The notes below the pieces were generated by a model. The model was not told where the DNA came from. It saw only the letters and a program-made list of their open reading frames with translations, and ran no database searches. A stretch of DNA of 39,303 nucleotides from NCBI RefSeq assembly GCF_000298295.1, contig NZ_AMGM01000036.1, positions 1 through 39,303 on the forward strand, read 5' to 3'. The DNA comes from Cecembia lonarensis LW9. GTDB taxonomy: Bacteria > Bacteroidota > Bacteroidia > Cytophagales > Cyclobacteriaceae. The translations under genes and the position numbers were made by a program. Of this stretch, positions 25,865-34,405 are shown piece after piece. Position 1 is the first letter of the stretch; the number at the start of each line of letters is the position of its first letter.

Positions 25865-28270
25865 ATGTTAAAAAACTATCTCAAAATCGCATTTAGAAAT
25901 CTGAAAAAACGAAAGGCTTTTTCGATTATCAATATCTTAAGCTTGGCCTTAGGGCTAACAGGCGGTATTTTTATGCTGGTCTATGCATTGGATGAATTTT
26001 CTTATGACAAATTTCATCAAAATGGAGACAGGATTTACCGGGTCAATACGGTGTTTTTAGATGCCAAATCAGGAGATGAAAGTTATAATAGTACCAATGG
26101 TTGGCCTGTGGGTAAAATTCTGGAATCGGATTTTCCGGAAGTAGAAAATGTGGTCTATACCATTACTTGGCCAAGATTGGATGTGAAGACAGATTCGGAA
26201 ATACTCAGTCCTAAAATGGCTTATGTTTCAGCGTCATTCTTTGAGGTTTTTTCTTTTGAACCAATTAAGGGTTCCCCTTCATCAGCTTTATCTCAACCCT
26301 ATCAAGCCGTCATTACCGAGGGGATGGAAAGTAGACTATTCAAAGACCAGGATGGATTAGGAAAGGAATTTTTTCTTGCCGATTCCATCCCTGTAAAAGT
26401 AGGGGCAGTGGTTAAAGATGCCCCTGCTAACTCCCATATTCAATTTGAAGTCCTGCTTTCCCAATCCACCTTCGAAAGGATTATAGGATTGGAAGATTAT
26501 CTGTCAGGTTGGGGAAATATCAATATGACCAATTACCTTATGCTGAAGAAAGGGACAGATGCTGAAGCTTTCAAGGCTAAAGCCAGGTCTCTCTATATGG
26601 ATCATGTTGGTGACATGATGCGTTCATGGGGTACAGAAGCTTTACTTTATTTTGAACCTATGAAGGATATTTATCTTAGGTCAAAGGCAGGTAATTCTCT
26701 TGGGACCTTAGGAAGTATTGAAAGGGTATATATGGTTTTGGGGATTTGTCTCTTTACGATTCTTTTGGCCTGTATCAATTTTATCAATCTATCCACTGCT
26801 CGATCTGTGGATCGTTTCAAAGAGGTTGGATTAAGAAAAGTAGTAGGTTCGTCCAGAATGGCACTAATCACACAGTTTATGTCAGAAGCTTTCGTGATGT
26901 CGATCCTTGGTCTTCTGGTTGCCATTTTTATGGCAGGTTTGATGATGCCTGTTTTCAACGAATTGGTTAATAAAACTTATGCCCTGGAAAGTCTCTTGAA
27001 ACTAGAAATTCTTCTTGGATTAACTGCTTTGTTAATGTTGATAAGCCTTTTAGCAGGTTATTATCCAGCTTTACATCTGTCCGCATTACAACCTGTTAAG
27101 ATCCTAAAAGGTAAGTTTACCCCTGGAAACTCCGGTCTTAATTTAAGGAGAGCATTGGTCGTGTTTCAGTTTTTTATCTCCGTATCCTTAGCGATAGCGA
27201 CTTTAGTTGTACTCAATCAGTTAGACTATATGCAGCAGAAGGAACTAGGCTTTGCTAAAGACGAAATTTTGGTAATCAACGCTTCTAAACTATCCAAAAA
27301 CAGAATCGAAAGTTTGAAGAACGAATTGGGAGGTATTGCCGGAATTCATCGTGTAACTTATTCAAACGGTATTCCCGGAAGGCCGGGTTGGCTAGGGCAA
27401 ATCGCCTATCCCGAAGGAAGAGAGGCTGAGAATCCTGTTTCCGTAGAATACTTATCCGTGGATGAGGATTACCTTATGACCTTAAATCTGGAACTGATTG
27501 CAGGTAGATTTTTTGATCCTGAGCGGGAAACTGACCGTAATGAAGGTTTGGTTCTTAACGAAAGAGCTGTTAGGCAATTCGGATGGAATAGTCCGGAAGA
27601 AGCTTTAGGACAAAAAATTGTATCTCCTTCGACAACACCGCAAGGAACGGTGATAGGCGTAGTGAGGGATTACCATCAATTGGGATTGCAACAGACCATT
27701 CATGGGATTGCTATGGATTGGGCCCCTGAATACTCATATTGGTTATCCCTTCGTTTTGATCCTGGACAGACCACTGCTATTCTAGAAACACTAAATCAAA
27801 AGTGGAAGGATAACTTTATAGCATCTGACTTCAAACATTTCTTTCTGAATGAAGATTTTGAGAGGCTTTACCAAGGCGAACTGCGGATGGCTAAGATGTT
27901 TAGGCTTTTTGCCGGTCTAACATTACTGATTTCCCTGATAGGGTTGCTGGGTTTGGTTCTCTTTATGATAGCATCAAGGGCCAAGGAAATGAGTATCAGA
28001 AAAGTTTTGGGTGCAGGAGTACCGCAAATTGTCTATAGCCTTTCAAGGGAATTTATGATTTTGGTGGTCATTGCTTCTGTGTTGGCAGTTCCAATGGCAT
28101 GGTATTTTGGAAAAGAATGGCTAAAGAATTTTGCTTACCGTTCAGAGATAACACCTATGTCAATGGCTGCAGTGGTATTTGGGGCCTTATTGGTTACTTT
28201 TTTGATGGTAGGTTTGCAGGCTTTGATGGCAGCATACAAGAATTCAGTTGAGGGTTTAAGAAGTGAGTAG
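25865..28270 (+). CDS. FtsX/MacB-type ABC permease 4
   Basis: 801 residues, intact, starting MLKNYLKIAFRNLKKRKAFSIINILSL. The FtsX cores are marked by KEVGLRKVVGSS (near residue 320) and KEMSIRKVLGAG (near 710). The periplasmic domains differ most from the other copies, as expected if they set substrate or partner choice. No activator element is seen in the 212 bp upstream, which contain several TTCGG triplets that do not fit the spacing. It probably depends on read-through from permeases 2 and 3. Confidence 0.93.
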   Translation: MLKNYLKIAFRNLKKRKAFSIINILSLALGLTGGIFMLVYALDEFSYDKFHQNGDRIYRVNTVFLDAKSGDESYNSTNGWPVGKILESDFPEVENVVYTITWPRLDVKTDSEILSPKMAYVSASFFEVFSFEPIKGSPSSALSQPYQAVITEGMESRLFKDQDGLGKEFFLADSIPVKVGAVVKDAPANSHIQFEVLLSQSTFERIIGLEDYLSGWGNINMTNYLMLKKGTDAEAFKAKARSLYMDHVGDMMRSWGTEALLYFEPMKDIYLRSKAGNSLGTLGSIERVYMVLGICLFTILLACINFINLSTARSVDRFKEVGLRKVVGSSRMALITQFMSEAFVMSILGLLVAIFMAGLMMPVFNELVNKTYALESLLKLEILLGLTALLMLISLLAGYYPALHLSALQPVKILKGKFTPGNSGLNLRRALVVFQFFISVSLAIATLVVLNQLDYMQQKELGFAKDEILVINASKLSKNRIESLKNELGGIAGIHRVTYSNGIPGRPGWLGQIAYPEGREAENPVSVEYLSVDEDYLMTLNLELIAGRFFDPERETDRNEGLVLNERAVRQFGWNSPEEALGQKIVSPSTTPQGTVIGVVRDYHQLGLQQTIHGIAMDWAPEYSYWLSLRFDPGQTTAILETLNQKWKDNFIASDFKHFFLNEDFERLYQGELRMAKMFRLFAGLTLLISLIGLLGLVLFMIASRAKEMSIRKVLGAGVPQIVYSLSREFMILVVIASVLAVPMAWYFGKEWLKNFAYRSEITPMSMAAVVFGALLVTFLMVGLQALMAAYKNSVEGLRSE

Positions 28271-28371
28271 AGTAGATCTGAATAGCACTGGGGATTTATG
28301 GAGGTTTTCATAAGATTTTTTTTATTGCAGTTTAAAAAGTTGGGGCGTCAAGCAATCCGTTTGATTCATAT

Positions 28372-28397
28372 CGTCCATTTGCGGTCAGTTTTGTTCG
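28372..28397 (+). promoter_or_regulatory. Three-hexamer activator element, copy E (fifth permease)
   Basis: CGTCCA-TTTG-CGGTCA-GTTT-TGTTCG. The most diverged copy, but it keeps the spacing and the third hexamer exactly. The -24 box begins 60 bp after its last base. Confidence 0.68.
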
Positions 28398-28456
28398 TCT
28401 TAATAACGCTACATGTAAAAAAACGTCCAAATTTCGATTTTTTAGCCGATTTTCAT

Positions 28457-28473
28457 TGGTACGGGAATTGGCA
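28457..28473 (+). promoter_or_regulatory. Sigma-54-like promoter of the fifth permease
   Basis: TGGTACGGGAATTGGCA. GG and GC are 13 rather than 12 bp apart, so spacing is off by one unless the -12 is read as TTGGC. Predicted start is about 30 nt before the ATG. Confidence 0.5.
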
Positions 28474-28513
28474 AGGGTAGTTTGTTAAGTTTATTATGGG
28501 AATAAATTGTTAG

Positions 28514-30928
28514 ATGATGCTTAGGAATTACTTCACCATTGCTTTTAGGAACATCCTACGAAACAAAGTCAGGGCCTTGGTTCATGTATTGGGACTTTCC
28601 TTGGGGATTGCCATTTGTCTCTTGATTTTTAATTTGGTATGGCATGCCTATAGTTTTGATAGATTTCACCCTGATTCCGATAGGATTTTCAGAATCAATA
28701 CCATAGCAGAATGGGAACCAGGAAATTCTTTCCAATCCTCTGCTACCAATGGACCATTGGGAGAGGTGATAGATGAAGAATTGGCCATACTGGAATCCAA
28801 GGGCAGGTTATATACTTTGTATGAAACCATGGTGGAAATACCCGAGGAAAATATGGTTTTTGGAAGGTCTGATAGGGTAGCCTTTGCTGATCCGGGGTTT
28901 TTCCGGATTTTCCCGAGGGATTGGTTGGCAGGAAATCCAATGACAGCCCTTCAAGAACCCAATACCGCAGTCATAACCGAAAGCAGCATGAAGAAATATT
29001 TTCCCGGACAGGAAGCCAAGGAGGTTTTGGGGAAAGTCATGCAATGGACGGATGCAGGCGATGTCTACACTGCCCAAATCACCGGTGTGGTGGCCGATTA
29101 TAACCAAAATACGGACTTTATTTTCAATGATTTTTTGTCCTTCAGCACCATCTCCCATATGGATAAGGAAGATTGGTATGGGTTGCACAGTTGGACCAAT
29201 CTCAATACGGCCAGTCAGTTATTTGTTAAGATTCAGGAAAGTGGAAGCAAAACTATTCTGAATGATCAATTAGCTGTCATTGCAAAAAAATACTTACCGG
29301 AAGAAGAAGGCAACACTACCTTTATTGGAGAACCTTTGGCCGAGTTGCATTTTAGTGAGAACTATGATGATACGGCTATTTCCAAGGACTTATTGAAAGG
29401 ATTAATATACATTGGAATCATTATTTTGTTTTTGGCCTGTTTGAATTTCATCAACCTTGAAACTGCCTTGGCCATCAACCGCGCCAAGGAAGTGGGCATA
29501 AGAAAGACCTTGGGTTCAGACCGGGGCCAACTTGTATTCCAGTTTTTGAGTGAAACTTTTGTGTTGGTCAGCTTGGCTTCTCTATTTGCTGTTTTCATGG
29601 CAGACTTAATTCAGGCGTATTTTAAAACATACTTTCCAGCTAATTTTCTATTTACTTCCTTCAACACGATAAGCATAGGTTTTTTGGTTGTCAATGCTTT
29701 GGTACTCACTGGCCTCACGGGATTATACCCAGCGCTATTTTTATCCAAATATCAACCTCAAAGGGCCTTGAAAGGGGAATTGCTGGAGACCAGAGGTTTT
29801 TCAATGGGTGTGTTCCTAAGAAAGAATTTATCCGTACTTCAGTTCGCAGCTTCCATTGCTTTTATCATAATGGTGGCTGTGCTGAGCAGTCAGATGAAGT
29901 ACATTACTTCCCAACCTTTGGGTTTTTCAAAAGAGGCTGTTTTGTTTACCCAATTACCCTTTATGGGAGATAAGGAGCAAAGAGAAATTTTAGCCGAAAG
30001 GATCAGAAATGAAAGTTTTGTAGAAGGCGTCAGCCTGAGCGGAAATTTGGTGTCCTCCAATTCCATTTGGACTTCAGATGCTTATGCCATGGTGGATGGG
30101 CAAGAACAGCAACTTAATGTCCATGTGATGAACGTAGACTCTGCTTTTGTTACCGTGCATGAAATCCCCATTCTTGCAGGCAAGTCTTTAGGTAAAACTG
30201 CTCAGGAAATTGTGGTCAACCGTAATTTTTTGAAGGAATTGGGAGCGGAAGATCCCCATGACCTATTGGGTGCTACCATTCGCTTTGGCAGAGATGAAAA
30301 TACCATTGTAGGCGTAGTGGATAATTTCAATGCCAGAAGTTTAAGGGAAGGTATCATGCCTATGATTCTCACCAATCGGTCGGACTACCAATATTTGTTG
30401 ATCGCTAAGTTATCCAATCAACAAAATCTGGCCTATGCCAAAGAAAGGCTAGAGTTATTGGTGAATGAGGTGTATCCTTTCGAGGAGGCCGGGTTTAATT
30501 TTATGGATGAGGTGGTGGAAGGCTTTTATGAGGATGATAGGAAAATCCAGCGTGTTCTGGGTTTTGCAGCAGGGGTGGCCATCCTGATATCCATTTTAGG
30601 TTTGTTTGGTCTTTCTTCCTTCACTATTGCCCAAAGGACCAAAGAAATCAGTATCAGAAAAGTATTGGGAGCAGGAATTGGACAAATCCTGTTGTTGGTA
30701 TCCAAGCAATATCTCTGGCTGGTGTTGGTTTCCTTTGTATTGGCAGCATATCCTGCCTATTACCTCAGCGATCTGTGGTTGCAGGAATATGCGTACCGGA
30801 TTGATATGCCCTTTTTATTATATGTGGCAGTTGGCTTAGGAGTGATGGTACTTGCTCTCCTGGTTGTAGGTTTTCATTCCCTGGGCGTGGCAAGAACGAA
30901 CCCGGCGGAAGTCTTGAAGAGCGAGTGA
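28514..30928 (+). CDS. FtsX/MacB-type ABC permease 5
   Basis: 804 residues, intact, starting MMLRNYFTIAFRNILRNKVRAL; the second ATG may be the true start. The two-half layout has FtsX cores marked by KEVGIRKTLGSD (near residue 325) and KEISIRKVLGAG (near 715), and IVGVVDNFNARSL in the second periplasmic domain. It has its own activator element and promoter, so it can be made independently of permeases 2-4. It is followed by a full copy of the AGAAGCGAG repeat. Confidence 0.93.
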   Translation: MMLRNYFTIAFRNILRNKVRALVHVLGLSLGIAICLLIFNLVWHAYSFDRFHPDSDRIFRINTIAEWEPGNSFQSSATNGPLGEVIDEELAILESKGRLYTLYETMVEIPEENMVFGRSDRVAFADPGFFRIFPRDWLAGNPMTALQEPNTAVITESSMKKYFPGQEAKEVLGKVMQWTDAGDVYTAQITGVVADYNQNTDFIFNDFLSFSTISHMDKEDWYGLHSWTNLNTASQLFVKIQESGSKTILNDQLAVIAKKYLPEEEGNTTFIGEPLAELHFSENYDDTAISKDLLKGLIYIGIIILFLACLNFINLETALAINRAKEVGIRKTLGSDRGQLVFQFLSETFVLVSLASLFAVFMADLIQAYFKTYFPANFLFTSFNTISIGFLVVNALVLTGLTGLYPALFLSKYQPQRALKGELLETRGFSMGVFLRKNLSVLQFAASIAFIIMVAVLSSQMKYITSQPLGFSKEAVLFTQLPFMGDKEQREILAERIRNESFVEGVSLSGNLVSSNSIWTSDAYAMVDGQEQQLNVHVMNVDSAFVTVHEIPILAGKSLGKTAQEIVVNRNFLKELGAEDPHDLLGATIRFGRDENTIVGVVDNFNARSLREGIMPMILTNRSDYQYLLIAKLSNQQNLAYAKERLELLVNEVYPFEEAGFNFMDEVVEGFYEDDRKIQRVLGFAAGVAILISILGLFGLSSFTIAQRTKEISIRKVLGAGIGQILLLVSKQYLWLVLVSFVLAAYPAYYLSDLWLQEYAYRIDMPFLLYVAVGLGVMVLALLVVGFHSLGVARTNPAEVLKSE

Positions 30929-30944
30929 GGAGAGAATTAGATAC

Positions 30945-31035
30945 TAGATGCGAGAAGCGAGCTTGTCTACCTTTAGGTAGGAGATAAGAGACGAGAGGCA
31001 AGAAACAAGAAGCAAGATGCAAGAAACAAGTTGTT
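30945..31035. repeat. AGAAGCGAG-type dispersed repeat with hairpin, copy 2
   Basis: Shares GCGAGAAGCGAGCTTG and AGAAACAAGA with copy 1 at 12896. The internal hairpin is CTACCT-TT-AGGTAG here and CCTACC-TAT-GGGTAGG there, so pairing is kept although the sequence differs. Confidence 0.7.
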
Positions 31036-31148
31036 TTGAAGAAGGGTCCAAACCTGCCTGCATACGGTCAGCTCTTCCTTGGCCGGCAGATAAGCCCGCC
31101 TTCTTCGGGCAGGTCAGAAGACTTGAACCAGGTGGGTTTAAAAAATAT

Positions 31149-31571
31149 TCAACTCAGTTTTTTTAAGAACTGAGATGGTGTCAAGATGGGAAGTACTGTA
31201 GAATTAAGTTTAAGAAAATTTTTGTCAGAAGTTATGATGCCATCTAATTCATGGTCTAAGCAAATAAAGTAATGAATAGCATCTTCCAAATCATTTTTAT
31301 TGGATTGCATGGCCTGAATGACATGTTTTCGACCCCCTTCCAAAAAATTGAAATTGTCCAAAATCACTTCTAAGATTTTTATGGTGACATCTCTGCCTTT
31401 TGCTTGTTCTAAAAAATAAATGCAGGTTTGAAGCGTAGATAGTGTTATAAATGCTTCAATTTTCCCATCATCAATTAATGTATAAAGTTGGTTAAAGTCC
31501 TCTGAATTCGATTTTCTTTGAAGAAAAAAATCCAAAAGGACATTTACATCAAAGAACAACTTAGTCTCCAT
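31149..31571 (-). CDS. PIN-domain ribonuclease toxin (VapC-like)
   Basis: 140 residues. PIN fold with acidic residues at the expected places: D8 and D14 (LFFDVNVLLDFF), D in NDLEDAIHYF (about 94-97) and D in DGIITSDKNF. These bind Mg2+ in RNA-cleaving VapC toxins. The gene overlaps the end of the upstream RHH antitoxin gene by 11 bp, the usual coupled order antitoxin-toxin. The target RNA is not known. Confidence 0.85.
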   Translation of the reverse strand: METKLFFDVNVLLDFFLQRKSNSEDFNQLYTLIDDGKIEAFITLSTLQTCIYFLEQAKGRDVTIKILEVILDNFNFLEGGRKHVIQAMQSNKNDLEDAIHYFICLDHELDGIITSDKNFLKLNSTVLPILTPSQFLKKLS

Positions 31572-31815
31572 GGATTTTTGATGCTTTGTAAGCTTTTTTC
31601 CAATCCATTTCCTTTGGGAATTCTATTTTAGAAGGGGGGAGGCTTTTTACAAAATCTACGAGTCCAATCTTGGTCTTAATTCTTGATTTGGGTTTTAAAA
31701 TGGCTTCAAAGTGCTCCTCAACTAAATTAGACACGCTTATATCATTGTCCTCTGCGTATTTTTTGATTTTCTTTATCGTTTCTTCCTCAATAGTGATATT
31801 CAATCTCTTTTTCAT
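31561..31815 (-). CDS. Ribbon-helix-helix antitoxin (DUF6364-like)
   Basis: 84 residues from the ATG at 31815; a longer frame from 31866 would run through the promoter/operator. MKKRLNITIEEETIKKIKKYAEDNDISVSNLVEEHF is a typical ribbon-helix-helix DNA-binding domain, and the C-terminal tail (SLPPSKIEFPKEMDWKKAY) would wrap the toxin. Expected to neutralise the PIN toxin and repress the operon through the two palindromes upstream. Confidence 0.83.
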   Translation of the reverse strand: MKKRLNITIEEETIKKIKKYAEDNDISVSNLVEEHFEAILKPKSRIKTKIGLVDFVKSLPPSKIEFPKEMDWKKAYKASKIHGD

Positions 31816-31825
31816 AGCTAATAAA

Positions 31826-31854
31826 TATACGTATAAAAATAGAATATGCGTATA
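31826..31854 (-). promoter_or_regulatory. Candidate operator of the toxin-antitoxin operon
   Basis: TATACGTATA (31826-31835, perfect palindrome) and TATGCGTATA (31845-31854) lie 19 bp apart directly upstream of the antitoxin ATG. Paired palindromes about two helical turns apart suit cooperative binding by RHH dimers. Confidence 0.6.
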
Positions 31855-31925
31855 AATTTGTCTCAATTTTTTAATTTTCCCTACTAGGCCAGGCTTTAAG
31901 TACTTTCTTACATAGCCCTCTTTTT

Positions 31926-31951
31926 TGTCCGCCAGCGGACGAAGATGTTCG
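31926..31951 (+). promoter_or_regulatory. Three-hexamer activator element, copy F (second ATPase-TolC operon)
   Basis: TGTCCG-CCAG-CGGACG-AAGA-TGTTCG. Nearly identical to copy A. The -24 box begins 62 bp after its last base. Confidence 0.82.
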
Positions 31952-32012
31952 CCAAAAATCAGTTGCCAAGGATCAAAAAAGGCCTTAATCGCTAGATTAG
32001 GGTCTTTTTTTA

Positions 32013-32028
32013 TGGCATAAATTTAGGA
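32013..32028 (+). promoter_or_regulatory. Sigma-54-like promoter of the second ATPase-TolC operon
   Basis: TGGCATAAATTTAGGA. The -24 half is TGGCAT; the -12 half keeps G but has GG for GC. Predicted start is about 75 nt before the ATG at 32114. Confidence 0.55.
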
Positions 32029-32113
32029 TTCTTATTTCCTGAAAAGTATAAAATGATATATGCTATCATCAGTCCTTTACAAGTACTATTGATTCTTAAT
32101 TCTAAAATCTAAA

Positions 32114-32788
32114 ATGATAACACTTTCCAATATCGATAAATACATAGAGTCCCGTTTTCAACGGACGTTTATTCTCAAAGGGATTGACCTGAATATTGAG
32201 CAGGGAGAATTCGTCACCCTGATGGGGCCTTCGGGAGTAGGGAAATCCACTTTGCTCAATATCATTGGACTTTTGGATGAGGATTATGAAGGCATATATG
32301 ATTTTGAGGGGAGATCTGTCAATGCCATGAAGGAAAAGCAAAAATCCGCCTTGCACAAATCCGAATTCGGCTACATTTTCCAAGCCTATCACCTTATCGA
32401 TGAGCTCACTGTATATGAAAATATAGAAACGCCTTTGTTGTACCGGAATGTGGCTTCCGGTGAAAGGAAAAGCATCATTGCAGATTTACTGGACCGGTTC
32501 AAGATGGTGGCCAAAAAGGACCTTTTTCCAGAGCAGCTTTCCGGAGGTCAGCAGCAGTTGGTGGGTATAGCCAGGGCAATAGCCGGCAAGCCAAGGGTGC
32601 TATTGGCGGATGAACCCACCGGCAATCTACACTCATCCCAGGCAAAGGAAATCATGGAGGTATTTAAAGAATTGAATAAAGAAGGAACCACCATTATCCA
32701 GGCCACCCATGCCCGAGAAAATGCGGATTACGGGACCAGGTTAATAGAAATGTTGGACGGAAAAATTGATAAGGACATAGCGATATGA
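32114..32788 (+). CDS. ABC transporter ATP-binding protein 2 (MacB/LolD-like)
   Basis: 224 residues: Walker A GPSGVGKS (38-45), Q loop FGYIFQAYHLIDELTV (Q90), signature LSGGQQQLVGIARA (142 onward), Walker B VLLADEP (163-168), H loop H199. The D loop reads NLHS (171-174) where the family, including ATPase 1 here, has NLDS. The D-loop aspartate shapes communication between the two ATP sites, so this protein may be slow, asymmetric or meant to pair with ATPase 1. It overlaps the TolC gene by 4 bp (ATGA), so channel and ATPase are coupled in translation. Confidence 0.95.
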   Translation: MITLSNIDKYIESRFQRTFILKGIDLNIEQGEFVTLMGPSGVGKSTLLNIIGLLDEDYEGIYDFEGRSVNAMKEKQKSALHKSEFGYIFQAYHLIDELTVYENIETPLLYRNVASGERKSIIADLLDRFKMVAKKDLFPEQLSGGQQQLVGIARAIAGKPRVLLADEPTGNLHSSQAKEIMEVFKELNKEGTTIIQATHARENADYGTRLIEMLDGKIDKDIAI

Positions 32789-34116
32789 AACACGTATTTA
32801 AATTGATGGCTTCTCTGGTTATTGGACTTTTATTCTTTGAAAAAGTAGTGGCACAGGACACCATTCCTATGTCTTTTCAGGAAGCTGTTCAGTTGGGTTT
32901 ATCTCAGAATATTGATTACCTCAAATTATTGAACCAGCAGGAAGTTTTGAAAGTAGAAAGGCTCAATGCCCAATTCAATCATCTTCCGAGGGTAAACCTT
33001 TCCAATGACAACTTCCGGCAGATAGGTCAGCAATTCCAGCAAGTAGAAGGGGAGTTGATCGTGACCAATGAAATCAATAATATCATTTCTGGCCGGATTA
33101 ATGCCAACATGCCCATTTTTAATGGCTTTAGAAGGACCAATGATACCAAAGCAGGCAGAAATTTGGAAGATGCGGGTAAATTTGGAATTGAAAGGGCAAA
33201 GCAGGAAGTGATGTTCAACATTGCCCAGCAATACCTTCAGGTCCTGTTGGATGAGGAATTGTATAACATAGCCTTGGAAAACCTGGAAAATCAGAAAAAG
33301 CAATTAGAGCAAATTGAAGGTTTTGTAGAGGCAGGTTTGAGAACCCTTTCTGATTTATACAACCAACGCTCGGAGGTGGCCCGTTTGGAGGCGGTGGCCA
33401 TCGATGCCAAAATCCAATGGGAGTCTGACTTGTGGGATCTGGCGGAGATGCTTCAGCTTGGCCCCAATATTTTGCCTAAGCCTGAACAAGTGTCTTTGGA
33501 GAAGTTAGAAAGTGAGTGGCTGGGTATGGGACTTGGTGAACTTTACGCTATAGCCTTGGGGCAGCGGAAGGATTACGGACAATTGATGTTGTTGGAAAGT
33601 GCCAATAAAAACCTGTTGGCTTCTGCCAAGTCTGCCTATTTACCACAATTGAATGCTTTTTTCAATTACAGCACTTTCTTTACCTCATTAGATGATAGAA
33701 CTTTCAGCAATCAGTTTTTCACCATCTTTCCCCAAAGGTCATTTGGTGTGAGTCTGTCGGTCCCTATATTCAATAATTTTGAAAACAGAGCATCTGTAGC
33801 GAGGTCAAGGGTAGACTTTCAAAACCAGCAATTGGACAAGTTAGCTTTGGAAAGAAGAATTACTCAGGAGGTAAAAATGGCTTATGAAAATTATCGGGGA
33901 GCCATCAGAAGGGAGTCCGCTACCCGGGTGCAATTGGAAGCAGCTGAGGAAGCGCAAACTGTCATTGCAGAAAGATTCAGATTAGGGGTAAGTAATTTTG
34001 TAGACTTGGCCCAGGCCAATCAACAGCTTGTCACTGCCCAATCTGACTTTGCACAGGCCCAGTATACGCTGTATTTTCAGGAATTGATGTTGAAGTTTGC
34101 ATTAGGTGTCTTGTAA
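32785..34116 (+). CDS. TolC family outer-membrane efflux protein
   Basis: 443 residues. The signal peptide is MKHVFKLMASLVIGLLFFEKVVAQ. Two OEP repeats follow, each with long amphipathic helices (about 45-210 and 250-440), and barrel strands such as LPQLNAFFNYSTFF and SFGVSLSVPIFNNF. The C-terminal helix ends in FRLGVSNFVDLAQANQQLVTAQSDFAQAQYTLYFQELMLKFALGVL. It forms the outer-membrane tunnel of a tripartite pump. Because it is the only TolC gene in the cluster, it probably serves all five permeases with the single adaptor. Confidence 0.94.
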   Translation: MKHVFKLMASLVIGLLFFEKVVAQDTIPMSFQEAVQLGLSQNIDYLKLLNQQEVLKVERLNAQFNHLPRVNLSNDNFRQIGQQFQQVEGELIVTNEINNIISGRINANMPIFNGFRRTNDTKAGRNLEDAGKFGIERAKQEVMFNIAQQYLQVLLDEELYNIALENLENQKKQLEQIEGFVEAGLRTLSDLYNQRSEVARLEAVAIDAKIQWESDLWDLAEMLQLGPNILPKPEQVSLEKLESEWLGMGLGELYAIALGQRKDYGQLMLLESANKNLLASAKSAYLPQLNAFFNYSTFFTSLDDRTFSNQFFTIFPQRSFGVSLSVPIFNNFENRASVARSRVDFQNQQLDKLALERRITQEVKMAYENYRGAIRRESATRVQLEAAEEAQTVIAERFRLGVSNFVDLAQANQQLVTAQSDFAQAQYTLYFQELMLKFALGVL

Positions 34117-34267
34117 TTGACAAATTATGCCAAGCATAGTTTTGGTAATGTTTGTATGTCAAATTTATTCAAATGGGAGGGAGCTGAAAGCAAAACCTGC
34201 TCACTCTGTTCGTATGGTCTTTTTTCTTATTCAATCACTCAGGTAAGTCTGGATTCCTAAAACGAAA

Positions 34268-34293
34268 AAAGCCCGATGTAAACATCAGGCTTT
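34268..34293. terminator. Bidirectional terminator between TolC and tRNA-Ser
   Basis: AAAGCC-C-GATG pairs with CATC-A-GGCTTT around TAAA, with one C/A mismatch. On the minus strand six T follow, so it ends the tRNA-Ser transcript; on the plus strand it may end the ATPase-TolC operon. Confidence 0.75.
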
Positions 34294-34300
34294 GATTTCG

Positions 34301-34389
34301 CAGAGAGTGGGGGATTCGAACCCCCGGTACGGAATTACCCGTACGACAGTTTAGCAAACTGCTGGTTTAAGCCACTCACCCAACTCTCT
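34301..34389 (-). tRNA. tRNA-Ser (anticodon GCT)
   Basis: 89 nt on the minus strand. The acceptor stem AGAGAGT/ACTCTCT has discriminator G at 34301. The anticodon stem GCAGT/ACTGT closes TTGCTAA, giving GCT. The long variable arm TACGGG...TTCCGTA is class II. The T arm contains GGTTCGAATCC. CCA is not encoded. Confidence 0.95.
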
Positions 34390-34405
34390 ATAATTTTATA
34401 TTCTG

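Noticed and set aside
28298-28480. Small 60-residue ORF between permeases 4 and 5.
   Set aside because: It overlaps the activator element and -24 box of permease 5 and has no recognisable features.
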